This document shows, in pieces, positions 34,643 to 42,997 of a stretch of 64,000 nucleotides of DNA (position 1 is its first letter; every line of letters starts with the position of its first letter). The position numbers and the translations under genes were made by a program. This DNA comes from Spongiibacteraceae bacterium UBA5047. GTDB lineage: Bacteria > Pseudomonadota > Gammaproteobacteria > Pseudomonadales > Spongiibacteraceae. The stretch is from the NCBI GenBank assembly GCA_002415025.1, contig DIBR01000065.1, positions 51,965 to 115,964 on the forward strand, given 5' to 3'. Below the pieces are notes generated by a model. That model did not search any database. It saw only the letters and a list, made by a program, of their open reading frames with translations, and was not told the origin of the DNA.

Positions 34643-35107
34643 ATGAAAATTGCAAATGATTGTGTTGTCGCGATTCACTACACACTGACAGATGAAGACG
34701 GCCAGCAACTGGATTCATCCGCCGGTGGCGAGCCGCTGACCTATCTGCACGGTCACGGTGGCATTATCCCCGGTCTGGAAAACGAGCTGACGGACAAAGC
34801 CAAAGGCGACAGCCTGAAAGTGGTTGTACAGCCCGCAGACGGCTACGGCGACTTTAACCCCGACATGCTCCAGCAAGTACCCCGCGAAGCATTTCAGGGT
34901 GTAGACAGCATTGAAGCCGGCATGCAGTTTCAGGCTCAAGGCGAGGGCGGCCAAATGCAAATGGTCGTTGTGCGTGAAGTCACCGACGAAACAGTTCTGG
35001 TTGACGGCAACCACCCGCTGGCCGGCCAGGTGCTGAACTTTGACGTCTCGATTGAAGAAGTGCGCGCAGCGTCAGCCGAAGAAATCGAACACGGTCACGT
35101 TCACTAA
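34643..35107 (+). CDS. slyD: FKBP-type peptidyl-prolyl isomerase, SlyD-like
   Basis: A 154-residue cytoplasmic prolyl isomerase/chaperone. The FKBP core opens VVAIHYTLTDEDGQQLDSS and includes LTYLHGHGGIIPGLENEL (about 33-50); the inserted flap PADGYGDFNPDMLQQVPREAF is the SlyD-type IF domain. VDGNHPLAGQVLNFDVSI (about 115-132) closes the core. The histidine/cysteine-rich metal tail of E. coli SlyD is reduced to HGHVH, so nickel storage is probably weak. Strong ribosome site CGGAG. A terminator follows. Confidence 0.92.
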   Translation: MKIANDCVVAIHYTLTDEDGQQLDSSAGGEPLTYLHGHGGIIPGLENELTDKAKGDSLKVVVQPADGYGDFNPDMLQQVPREAFQGVDSIEAGMQFQAQGEGGQMQMVVVREVTDETVLVDGNHPLAGQVLNFDVSIEEVRAASAEEIEHGHVH

Positions 35108-35130
35108 GCACTACTCTGTCACTACCCGGT

Positions 35131-35159
35131 ACCTGCGCCCGCTTAAAGCGGGTGCAGGT
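35131..35159 (+). terminator. Terminator after slyD
   Basis: A 13-bp stem (ACCTGCGCCCGCT 35131-35143; AGCGGGTGCAGGT 35147-35159, one G-U pair) with a 3-base loop, followed by TCTTCCTTCCT. It also lies just beyond the end of the convergent receptor gene. Confidence 0.85.
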
Positions 35160-35168
35160 TCTTCCTTC

Positions 35169-37454
35169 CTAGAACTGTACGCTTGCTTCCAGATAGACGG
35201 TCTTGGCCGGCTCTGTTGACGCCCGGTAGCCGCCCACATCCAGGCCCGATTGCGCGCCAATGCCAAGCGTTAATTCATCTGTCAGATTCTTGCCCACCAA
35301 TGCCAGCGACCAGTCTTCGTTCACCTGTGCAAGGCGCAGGCGCGCATTGTATTTGGTCACCGAGTCCTGCAAGCCCCGAGGGTCCAGATCGCCTGCAGTA
35401 AAATGCTCGCTTCGATAATTGGCATCGGCGGTGAATTCAACCTTTACATTGTCGCCCAGTGGCAGCGTGATCGTGCCCGATAAACTGGCCGTCCACTCCG
35501 GTGTTTGCTGGTTAACCTCGCCACTTAAATCACAGGTGCCGGTATTCGCATCTTCTTTGGGCGAGCCCGGAAAGCAGGGGCCGTCCTTGTATTCCAGCCA
35601 CTCAAAATCCAGATAGGCAACGGCGCCGGTTAGCAGCAACCAGTCGGTAGCGAGCCAGCGGCTGTCAATTTCAATGCCGCGCGTTAGCGCGCTGCCCGCA
35701 TTGGTTACGTTAAAGCCGGCCACGCCATCAAAAACGCTGACCTGCATCTCGGAGTATTCAACGTTGTACAGGGCAATATTCAAATCCGCCGCGCCATCAG
35801 CCAAGCGCATTTTTGCGCCCAGTTCCCAGGCGTCGGCCTGTTCGTCGTCAAATTCGAAATTCGTGCGACCGCCGGTTGGCCCGTCTTCATTATTGTTGCC
35901 ACGAGCGTCGTAGCCTCCGGACTTTGCGCCCTGGGTATAAGAAAGATAGGTCATAATGTTGTCGCTGGCGTCCCACTGCAGGTTAACCAGTGGTAACAGC
36001 ACATTGCTGTCGCGCTCACCTTGCAGCCTGTGGCTGTTGATGCGCAATTGTTCCAGTACCGCTATGGTGGCCGGGTTGGCGCTGCTGCGGGTGCCGGGTT
36101 CAAAAATGTCAAAGCGCCGGAAGCCCTCTTTTTGTTCGCTCACGTAGCGCACGCCCACGGTGCTGCGCAGTGTTTGGGTCAAACTGAAAGTGAGCTGCAA
36201 AAAGGCAGAGGCCGCTTCGCTGTCGAGCGTGTATTCACGCTCAAGGTCTGCCTGCACCAGCACCGCAGTATTGAGCAGGCACAGGCCCGTATCCTGTACG
36301 GCGCCGGTTCTGACATTGAGGGGAGTGCTTTCTGCAAATTTGAGCTCACTGCGCTGGTAGTACAAACCGGCAATATAATCTATGCGCTCGCCACCGGGTG
36401 AAGCAAAGCGAAACTCCTGACTAAACTGCTCGAAGTCTTCAATGGAGAGGAATTCTGCGGTATCAAAGGTGCTGGAGTCTGCGTCGAAATACTCCGTATT
36501 GTCGAAGCCGGACCAGCCCGTAGTTGACGTAAGCGTGCCCGCCGAAAAGTGTTTGCTGGCATTAAAGCTGTTGTTAAACGCATTAAGCTCATCGCTTTCG
36601 CGGGTGTCGGTTTGACGCACATCGTTGCGCTCAATGTCTTCACCGGAGCATCCGGTCAAGGCGCTCTCGTGGGTTATTTGCAGGGTTCGCCCACCTTGAT
36701 TACGGTCGGTTTTCTCCAGTTTCAATTGCGTATCGACAGATTCATAAGGCGACCAGCCCAATACCAGCCGAGCCGACTTTTCTTTCGCTGAAGGCTCGTC
36801 GCGCCGCTGTTCCGGGTTAAACACATAGCCGTCTTCATTGCGGTAGCGTAGCGCCACACGCGCTCCCAGCGTTTCGGACAGCGGCCCGGAAATACTCGCC
36901 GTCACTTCGTCCTTGTCTTCACCAACGCCCTGAATGCCAGACAGGCGCACTTCCAGTTCATCGCCAGGCTTGGCGGAAATCAGACTGATAGCGCCGGCAA
37001 TGGCATTCTTGCCAAACAAGATGGACTGCGGCCCGCGCAAAACTTCTACCCGCTCAACATCCATAAACGCCGTGCGTGTCTGGTGAGCGCGCCCGAGGTG
37101 AATGCCGTCGGCAAAAATGCCCACCGAGAGCTCAAAGCCCTGATTCGAACCGGAGCCAATGCCGCGCATATACACATTGGGTACCAAGCCGCTGTCGACA
37201 AGTTTGAAGTTGGGCGTGTATTCAGACAGGTCTGACAGATTTTCTATACCGGCTTCATTCAGCTTGTCAGCGCCCAAGGCGGTAACCGATACCGGCACAT
37301 CGCCTAAAGATTCCGCGCGCATCTGGGCAGTAACCAGAACCTCCTCCAGTTGCCGTGTCGGCCTGTCAGTATCGGCTTGCGGGTCAGGTGTCTGGGGCAG
37401 GGCGATGCCGCTTGGCAGCAACAGTAAACAGGCAAGGTATCGAATCCGGCGCAT
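35169..37454 (-). CDS. TonB-dependent outer-membrane receptor
   Basis: 761 residues from ATG 37454 (CAGGGG eight bases upstream), which directly begins the signal peptide MRRIRYLACLLLLPSG; the frame can be opened to 37514 without support. The TonB box-like LEEVLVTAQMRAESL lies near residue 36, the plug has RVEVLRGPQSILFGKNAIAG, and the barrel ends VYLEASVQF. It belongs to the same OAR/steroid-type receptor group as the one at 849-3452 but is clearly a separate lineage. The ligand is unknown. It lies in a single-gene unit, with DoxX further upstream on the same strand. Confidence 0.93.
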   Translation of the reverse strand: MRRIRYLACLLLLPSGIALPQTPDPQADTDRPTRQLEEVLVTAQMRAESLGDVPVSVTALGADKLNEAGIENLSDLSEYTPNFKLVDSGLVPNVYMRGIGSGSNQGFELSVGIFADGIHLGRAHQTRTAFMDVERVEVLRGPQSILFGKNAIAGAISLISAKPGDELEVRLSGIQGVGEDKDEVTASISGPLSETLGARVALRYRNEDGYVFNPEQRRDEPSAKEKSARLVLGWSPYESVDTQLKLEKTDRNQGGRTLQITHESALTGCSGEDIERNDVRQTDTRESDELNAFNNSFNASKHFSAGTLTSTTGWSGFDNTEYFDADSSTFDTAEFLSIEDFEQFSQEFRFASPGGERIDYIAGLYYQRSELKFAESTPLNVRTGAVQDTGLCLLNTAVLVQADLEREYTLDSEAASAFLQLTFSLTQTLRSTVGVRYVSEQKEGFRRFDIFEPGTRSSANPATIAVLEQLRINSHRLQGERDSNVLLPLVNLQWDASDNIMTYLSYTQGAKSGGYDARGNNNEDGPTGGRTNFEFDDEQADAWELGAKMRLADGAADLNIALYNVEYSEMQVSVFDGVAGFNVTNAGSALTRGIEIDSRWLATDWLLLTGAVAYLDFEWLEYKDGPCFPGSPKEDANTGTCDLSGEVNQQTPEWTASLSGTITLPLGDNVKVEFTADANYRSEHFTAGDLDPRGLQDSVTKYNARLRLAQVNEDWSLALVGKNLTDELTLGIGAQSGLDVGGYRASTEPAKTVYLEASVQF

Positions 37455-37610
37455 GGAAAACCCCTGTATTGTTATTATCGTTATGCGGCAGACCTGTTTC
37501 GGGCTTGCCGCCACAGCCTATTCTGGCTTATACCTTCTGGCAGGGATTGCGCCGGGAGCCCTGAAATTGTCCGTAGCCGCTGCGAACCGCAGTGCAGTTC
37601 TGCCGTTGAA

Positions 37611-38000
37611 TCAATCCGGTTTAACCGCCAGCCGGCCCGAGCCCAGTAAGCCCACGCAAACCGCGCTGCTCAGGTAAAACATCTGGAGCTCAATGGCCCA
37701 GCCGCCGTTCTGCGTGAGCGTAAAAATTTCGGCGCTGTGTACCAACGCAATGGCAAAGAGCATATTCACCGCAGCCAGCCAACCGCCTATACGGCTATAC
37801 ACACCTGCAAGAATCATGAGCGGCGCTATTACCTCGCCAACAATAACTCCGTAGCCAATAATGCCCGGCAAGCCGGCACTGGAAACCATGCCCACAATAC
37901 CGCCAACGCCATTTTGCAATTTGGCCAGACCGTGCAACAGGAGCAATACGCCGAGCGTTACACGTAGAAGAAGTTTGGCAATGTCGACACGGTTCTGCAT
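37611..38000 (-). CDS. DoxX family membrane protein
   Basis: A 129-residue protein with four membrane helices: LLRVTLGVLLLLHGLAKLQNG (about 9-29) is the DoxX signature, and IGYGVIVGEVIAPLMILAGVYSR (about 47-69) the second block. DoxX proteins are small quinone- or thiol-linked membrane components of unclear role in most bacteria. AGGACGATCC precedes the ATG. It is on the same strand as the TonB receptor downstream (157-base gap) and could be in one transcript with it. Confidence 0.88.
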   Translation of the reverse strand: MQNRVDIAKLLLRVTLGVLLLLHGLAKLQNGVGGIVGMVSSAGLPGIIGYGVIVGEVIAPLMILAGVYSRIGGWLAAVNMLFAIALVHSAEIFTLTQNGGWAIELQMFYLSSAVCVGLLGSGRLAVKPD

Positions 38001-38286
38001 GGATCGTCCTCAGGGGTCAGGTAAAAGTGTTTGTACTTATTTTTTACGTACATGCTTACTTGTATTGTTAACGGTATTACTGCTTGTATTGGGCTTTGCC
38101 CGCATTATGGATAATGCCAGATTCTAGCAGCAGGGGCGTCTATTCTCACGCGTTCACAGTTTTGCGTCTGAAAAGGGTTTGGGAGCCGTAACGACTAAGC
38201 AAGGGTGGCGCAACCCTGCTAAAATTGGCGCAGCTACGCCACGCAGTATTTGAAGAGTTGTACAGAAAGAGCCAAAAGTGAGAATT

Positions 38287-39663
38287 ATGACCAGAAAACT
38301 GTCTGTCTGCCTGATGTTGTGCTTGAGCTCCGTTGCTCAAGCGGGCTTGCTATCGCCCTTTAAAGACGAAGACGGCGAAACCAAGTGGCAGTACGTAGCC
38401 AACTTTTCAAGCGGCGTTTTGATTCTTACCCTCCTGATGGTGTCGGTATTCCTGTTTGTTGCACACCGCAAAGCAACCCGATCTAACCGCGAACTCACCG
38501 AAATCAAGGCGACACTCGAAGACCGGGTGGCGCGGCGCACCGAAAGCCTGGAGGCAACAACTGCCCAGCTTGCCCACAGCGAGGCATATGTTAAGAGCAT
38601 TGTTGATTCAATGCCTATCATGCTCATAGGCTTGAACAGCCAGATGGAAGTCACCCAATGGAACCATGTTGCCGAGAAAACAACAGGCCGGCCCTTTGAC
38701 TCGGTAAAAGGCCTTAACCTGTGGGAGGCCTACCCGACCATCACACTCACCCCGTCGCAGGTTGAGAAGGTATTGGAGAGCAAGGCAACCACCACAATCA
38801 AACACAGCCAGCGCGGACAATACTATTTCGATATCACACTCTATGCCCTGGCCAGCGGAACCGATACCGGAATTATTATTCTGGTAGACGATATTACCAA
38901 ACAGATGAAAGCCGAAAACCAGCTGGTTGAGCGCAACAAAATGTCGGCAATGGGCGAGCTCGCTTCAGCAATGGCTCACGACATCAATATTCCCCTGCAG
39001 GGCATCAGTAGTGCCATCGACACTATTCATGGCCAATTGAGCGAACTTGATGACACCCGGCGTCAGACGCTAATGCCGATTACCAACAAGGCCAAGGAAA
39101 ACGGTGAGCAAGCAACCGCTATTGTGCAAAACCTCCTGAGCTTTGCCGCCAGCCATCGGGATAGCAAAACGCAATCGAATATAGCGGACGTGCTCGATTA
39201 CAGCCTCGGCCTCGCGGGCACCTTGTATTCACAGCCCAACGGGCTTCGTTTCAATGATATAGCCGTTCATCGTAATTACGGGGCCGACGTGCCCTCCATC
39301 CCTTGCTATGCAAGCGAGATGCAGCAGGTGTTTCTGCGGCTATTACGCCATGCCTTTTATGCAATATGCCAAAGAGCCGAACAGGCCTCAGGCTTTGTTC
39401 CCGCCATAAATGTTGAAGTGGGCAAATTTTACGACTCGGTGTGGGTAAAAATTCAGCACAATGGCGAAGGCCTCTCCCCCGAAGAACAGCAGGACGTGTT
39501 CGAGCCATTTTTTTCAAACACCTCTGACCAGCCTGCCTGCCCGGTAGAGCACCGCTTGTCCTATTCACACTTCATCGTTACCGAGCACCACAAGGGCCAT
39601 ATTGCCGTAACTTCCGGTGTAGATGTGGGCACAACCTTCCATATGCAACTGCCGCTGCAATAA
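38287..39663 (+). CDS. PAS-containing sensor histidine kinase with degenerate ATP-binding domain
   Basis: 458 residues from ATG 38287 (GTG 38278 is an alternative). A signal peptide (1-19, ending VAQA) is followed by a short periplasmic part, one membrane helix (about 41-60), a coiled coil (64-100), a PAS domain (about 101-215) and a HisKA-like helix with MAHDINIPLQG; its histidine is residue 231. The HATPase_c region is atypical: the N-box reads LLRHAFYAI, with His355 where Asn is normal; the G1 box reads IQHNGEGL, with His391 where the adenine-binding Asp is normal; and the glycine-rich G2 box is replaced by CPVEHRLSYSHFIV. No response regulator is adjacent. It may be a signalling pseudokinase that acts by dimerising or as a phosphate acceptor. 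Confidence 0.85.
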   Translation: MTRKLSVCLMLCLSSVAQAGLLSPFKDEDGETKWQYVANFSSGVLILTLLMVSVFLFVAHRKATRSNRELTEIKATLEDRVARRTESLEATTAQLAHSEAYVKSIVDSMPIMLIGLNSQMEVTQWNHVAEKTTGRPFDSVKGLNLWEAYPTITLTPSQVEKVLESKATTTIKHSQRGQYYFDITLYALASGTDTGIIILVDDITKQMKAENQLVERNKMSAMGELASAMAHDINIPLQGISSAIDTIHGQLSELDDTRRQTLMPITNKAKENGEQATAIVQNLLSFAASHRDSKTQSNIADVLDYSLGLAGTLYSQPNGLRFNDIAVHRNYGADVPSIPCYASEMQQVFLRLLRHAFYAICQRAEQASGFVPAINVEVGKFYDSVWVKIQHNGEGLSPEEQQDVFEPFFSNTSDQPACPVEHRLSYSHFIVTEHHKGHIAVTSGVDVGTTFHMQLPLQ

Positions 39664-39726
39664 ACGACTGCCCCGGGCGCTTGCTGCGCCTGTTGGGCTA
39701 AAAGAACGGCTCTATGGCAGCGGGTT

Positions 39727-39975
39727 CTAGTTGGTCAACAAGTGGATAAAAAACTGGGAAGTAATAAAGCAAAATGAAAAGAACAGCACCATCGAAATCA
39801 CACCGGAAAAAACCACTGGCATAGGGTTGGTTTCTGCCAGCTCCATCAAACGCTTTCGCCCCTTCTTGTTCTGAACAGCAAAAATTAACGAAAATGCCTG
39901 CAAAAGCGCCTCGATAAAGGCCAGCGGTCTGGAATCTTCCGGCGTTTGTGGCTCGTCTTTTTCAGGGTCTACCAT
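39727..39975 (-). CDS. DUF2970 family small membrane protein
   Basis: 82 residues from ATG 39975, which has CGGAG at good spacing; a longer frame to 40134 lacks support and would overlap the next gene. An acidic N-terminus (MVDPEKDEPQTPEDS) is followed by the family's first block PLAFIEALLQAFSLIFAVQN and a single C-terminal membrane helix NPMPVVFSGVISMVLFF onward. DUF2970 proteins are common in proteobacteria and have no known function. It is convergent with the sensor gene. Confidence 0.75.
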   Translation of the reverse strand: MVDPEKDEPQTPEDSRPLAFIEALLQAFSLIFAVQNKKGRKRLMELAETNPMPVVFSGVISMVLFFSFCFITSQFFIHLLTN

Positions 39976-40085
39976 CGTAATTCTCCGATCGAGTGGCGAA
40001 TGGGGTTGTGGTTTATAGGGGAGGCTAAGGATAGCGCAGAAGTGTCTAGGATTCTCGGCTGTCCGGCTGACGGTTTTTGTTAGGT

Positions 40086-40790
40086 TTATCTTGTTCGTAT
40101 ATTGATGATTTTTCCTATTTTTAATGGGTTCCAACTATACGGCATAAGCCTGCCATTAAAGGAAGAGTGATACCACATAAGCTGCACACAAAACTCTCCT
40201 AAGCTGTAATACCACGTAGCGCACATTGGCTTTCCAGAACCTTGTTTCTCAAGAGCATGCACCTCAGAAATACCTGAATAACCTAGCCCTTTTGGATCAA
40301 TACGACTATTCGTAAATATAAGAAAAAGTCCAGGGTGAGGCTCATTGTTGATAATAGACTGACGAAAGGGCGCCAAATCTATAGGAATTTCTTCGTCAGC
40401 TATTCGACAGCCAAATAGCTTGCAAAAGTATAACTGCATTAAGATGCTATCCCTTCGGGTAGACCCAGGATATATCCTCTGCATCTTTATTTTTCTATTT
40501 TCTGAAATCGATTTCCAGTTGCTCAGGGTATAGCGTGCAAACTTAGCCCATGCTTCGTCATGAGATGCTGTTCCAGAATTATTACACTTTTGGCAGATAA
40601 CCGGGCCAGTTTTAAAACGATTAGATTTTGCACTACGTACGGGAATATTCTTATTCTTTCCTCCATGAAAATATACAGGCATTTCATGAGATATCTTCCC
40701 ATACAAAGCCCTAAGATCAGACGCTTTAACCATGTGTTCTTTCGAATCAGCCGGATTCTTTTCACATATCCAGCAAAGAGCTTGGTTCAT
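40086..40790 (-). CDS. HNH-like zinc-finger protein of unknown function
   Basis: A 234-residue protein. The N-terminal third has the spacing of an HNH/zinc-ribbon nuclease core: CWIC (residues 6-9), KEHMVKASDL (17-26, E-H in place of the usual D/E-H) and CQKCNN (about 66-71) flanking. The rest (about 75-234) has no recognised motif. The base composition is visibly AT-richer than the flanks and codon choice differs, suggesting transfer. Similar CxxC-EH-CxxCN proteins are commonly annotated as HNH endonucleases and often occur on islands. Whether the nuclease is active cannot be judged. A palindromic element lies directly upstream (40824-40893). Confidence 0.62.
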   Translation of the reverse strand: MNQALCWICEKNPADSKEHMVKASDLRALYGKISHEMPVYFHGGKNKNIPVRSAKSNRFKTGPVICQKCNNSGTASHDEAWAKFARYTLSNWKSISENRKIKMQRIYPGSTRRDSILMQLYFCKLFGCRIADEEIPIDLAPFRQSIINNEPHPGLFLIFTNSRIDPKGLGYSGISEVHALEKQGSGKPMCATWYYSLGEFCVQLMWYHSSFNGRLMPYSWNPLKIGKIINIRTR

Positions 40791-40823
40791 AGCTAACTCG
40801 CAAACCTAGGTGGAGTTCTGGTG

Positions 40824-40893
40824 GAGTTCTGGGGACAGTTTACTCAATTCCAATTCAACTCAGCGAGAGATAAGTAAACTGTCCCCAGAACTC
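40824..40893. mobile_element. Palindromic MITE/RAYT-end-like element
   Basis: Perfect 21-bp arms, 40824-40844 and 40873-40893, surround 28 bases. The arm contains TTCTGGGGACAGTTTACT, a sequence type known from the ends of IS200-like REP-associated tyrosine transposases and their non-autonomous derivatives. Partial copies of the arm tip (TGGAGTTCTGG before it; GGTCCCCAGAACTC after it, to about 40918) suggest repeated insertion or slippage. There is no transposase gene nearby. It marks a seam in the accessory patch. Confidence 0.7.
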
Positions 40894-41014
40894 TGGTCCC
40901 CACGGTCCCCAGAACTCCCGCCTTGATCAGTGGAAATTTTAACTATGTGGCTTTTGTGCAAAAATGGAGCGCAGCCGCAATGGGAAAGCCGTCGCTGTGC
41001 CTGCGCTTGATACA

Positions 41015-41548
41015 TTACTTATCTTCTTCGCCTCTGATTGATTTCAGCGCGTCTTGCTTCTTTTGATAATCTTCTGCCTTCCAATGAATATCCGTTTCAA
41101 GCTTTGAAACCACATAATACTCATAGAGAGTCAAAAAAAGCATTGTAATTGATAGCAGCGAAAAACCGGAGGCGATTCCCAGCATCCAAAAAGGCACATG
41201 GGACTCAGCCAATATATTCATCCACGCAGACATTGCCGCAGAACCTAACGCAGCTAATACACCAACCGCTGCTCGTATAAATGCAGTATTTCTTCGTTCC
41301 TCTGCTCGCAACCGAAGTCTCCACCTGGCCCAAAAGCCCAATCCTTCAACTTTCTGTATGTCTGATAGTTTTCTAATCACAAGAAAATTTGCGCTTTGCA
41401 CCAGCCCAGAAACTAATGCAATGGCGATAAACAGTTTGTGTGCACTTTCTCCTGCTACGCAGAAATCTAAAAAATAGAAAGTTAAAACGGCTACGCAAAT
41501 AACCGAACCATAGAAGATAAACCTTGTAAAAAAGGCTGCTATCATCAT
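41015..41548 (-). CDS. Unknown four-helix membrane protein (partner of the 320-aa gene)
   Basis: A 177-residue protein with four hydrophobic segments (about 5-28, 37-58, 88-113, 118-145), a basic, arginine-rich cytoplasmic loop between helices 2 and 3 (RWRLRLRAEERR) and a charged C-terminal tail (WKAEDYQKKQDALKS). No family is recognised. Its ATG overlaps the stop of the upstream gene as ATGA, so it is strictly coupled to it. The arrangement, a soluble sensor-like protein followed by a small multi-helix membrane protein, recalls two-gene membrane-effector defence modules, but no sequence match to one is claimed. AT-rich composition supports acquisition. Confidence 0.68.
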   Translation of the reverse strand: MMIAAFFTRFIFYGSVICVAVLTFYFLDFCVAGESAHKLFIAIALVSGLVQSANFLVIRKLSDIQKVEGLGFWARWRLRLRAEERRNTAFIRAAVGVLAALGSAAMSAWMNILAESHVPFWMLGIASGFSLLSITMLFLTLYEYYVVSKLETDIHWKAEDYQKKQDALKSIRGEEDK

Positions 41549-42507
41549 GCATCTGCAACTATTTTTTCTTCAGATATCAAAATCTCCAACCACTCTTCCA
41601 TTCTTTCCCACATATCGCTTTTCTTAACAAGCCCTTCGCTGTTAGTCCCCACTGCAACAGGTCTTCTTAGCTTGAAGTCTTCTCTAGTTATCGTTCCTGA
41701 TTTTGTATGTATCGTATAATCAAGCTCTGTATCGACATGCCTAAGCTGGTTGGAAATTCGGTCTAGGAGAGCAGTTGGATCGTCCTTATTGAGTCTAGAC
41801 CATGACAGCTTCAATGTAACCTCAAGGGCCTTATTTAAAAGAACTTCACTTGCCTTTAGCTCACTAGGCAACTTCATCTCCGAGGGCAGGATTTTCTTTA
41901 GTACTTCCCAGCCTATATCGTTGGGTTTGAACGAAACGGATTTCATCTCGCCCTGGCTATTCTTCGACTGAATAGGTTCAAATGACACCGGAGCGTGAAA
42001 TTCAATGCCTTTTGTATTCACAATATTTTTTTGTTTTTTTAACGGCGGCTGATCAGAAAGAGCTACAAAATCTCCTTCATCTAAAAGCTTAGCCTCACCT
42101 AAAAGCCAATTTAAATACGCCTCAAAATGTGGCGCTCTTAATGTCATTGACTGACTAAGTATCACAGAATTTTTCCATACTCCGAAATACAGTATGCTAT
42201 GAAGAAAGTCGCTTTCTCGATCGGGTGGAGCTAATGCCGATATCTCTAATTCTTCGACCTTGTCGTCAAATTTCGCGTATGGCTGTTTATGACCATGCGT
42301 GTAGTCAAAGAACTCTCCGACTCTGATCCCTTTATGCGGGCCATGGTAATTTATTAGACTAAACTGTGTTGAGGAATCCCCTTCTTTGCGCCGTGACAAA
42401 GCAGATTTCTTCCTCCCCAGCGCCGCTACCAGTAAATCTTGGAGAGTTTTCCCGCCCGTTTCATTATTGAAACGAGCAACTTTGTAAACCAATGCTTTTG
42501 TAGTCAC
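41545..42507 (-). CDS. Unknown 320-residue soluble protein, first gene of a coupled pair
   Basis: A 320-residue protein without signal or membrane segments. Residues 1-140 appear to be an alpha/beta domain (ALVYKVARFNNETGGKTLQD; then ILYFGVWKNSVILSQS), and the rest alternates short strands and helices, ending in an acidic helix (WERMEEWLEILISEEK). No catalytic motif is recognisable. It starts at ATG 42507 after an AT-rich leader and ends in an ATGA overlap with the four-helix membrane gene. A two-gene unit of this shape in an AT-rich patch beside a mobile palindrome and an HNH-like gene is typical of defence or toxin cargo; that is inference only. Confidence 0.68.
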   Translation of the reverse strand: MTTKALVYKVARFNNETGGKTLQDLLVAALGRKKSALSRRKEGDSSTQFSLINYHGPHKGIRVGEFFDYTHGHKQPYAKFDDKVEELEISALAPPDRESDFLHSILYFGVWKNSVILSQSMTLRAPHFEAYLNWLLGEAKLLDEGDFVALSDQPPLKKQKNIVNTKGIEFHAPVSFEPIQSKNSQGEMKSVSFKPNDIGWEVLKKILPSEMKLPSELKASEVLLNKALEVTLKLSWSRLNKDDPTALLDRISNQLRHVDTELDYTIHTKSGTITREDFKLRRPVAVGTNSEGLVKKSDMWERMEEWLEILISEEKIVADA

Positions 42508-42626
42508 ACTATATTCCCCATGGAAATGTAACAGCTAATTATACGTAATGGACAAATGTAGCCATCTGTCTCTATCTGGGAATAACTGTCTATATCCGAA
42601 TCTCTGTATCTACATCCGTGCATTGC
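42508..42626. other. Short AT-rich spacer with degenerate direct repeats
   Basis: Between the accessory pair and the small gene at 42627. Three imperfect copies of CTGT[CA]T[CA]TATC-type sequence occur between about 42565 and 42620. This probably includes the promoter of the 320-aa gene on the right-hand side (CTAATTATACGTAATGG region). Nothing else is seen. Confidence 0.25.
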
Positions 42627-42929
42627 TCAGCGGCTCCTTTTACGATGAGATATCTTAATCCCATTTTTACCGTGTCGGTATAGCGCAGTAACCAAAGATT
42701 GAGCTGGGGGCTCCATACCGCCCCTGCCTCTTTCACTTTTTTGACGCAATTCGTTTTCTTCATAGCGCACGCGAATGGCTACGACGCGGTTACGGTCTGT
42801 GATATTAAGAGCGCGATGATTCAAGGTTGGAATTGAGGCAAGGCGTCCGGCCACGAGTCTATCGCCCAATTCGTCGAGGAAACGGTGGCTGCCATGTTGG
42901 TCGGGGCGTATGGTTTTCACAACATCCAT
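42627..42929 (-). CDS. Small conserved-type hypothetical protein
   Basis: A 100-residue basic protein (C-terminus HRKRSR). Its N-terminus, VVKTIRPDQHGSHRFLDELGDRLVA, followed later by RVRYEENE, resembles the pattern of a short protein family seen beside mobile elements (KT-x-P-x-Q-x-G-x ... G-x-x-L-V, then VRYRYD), here with an internal extra stretch. AAAGG stands ten bases before the ATG. Function unknown. It borders the accessory patch on the acs side and may belong to it. It could also be a chance frame. Confidence 0.42.
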   Translation of the reverse strand: MDVVKTIRPDQHGSHRFLDELGDRLVAGRLASIPTLNHRALNITDRNRVVAIRVRYEENELRQKSERGRGGMEPPAQSLVTALYRHGKNGIKISHRKRSR

Positions 42930-42997
42930 GTTGCTGCCTTTTTGTTATTGGGTTGTAGCCCTCATCGACTTGAGGGCTAGGGCGATTATCTGTCTGT

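Noticed and set aside
41015..42507. Assignment of the accessory pair to the Kiwa defence system
   Set aside because: Size and four-helix layout are similar, but gene order is reversed and I see no KwaB (DUF4868) motifs, so only an analogy is kept.
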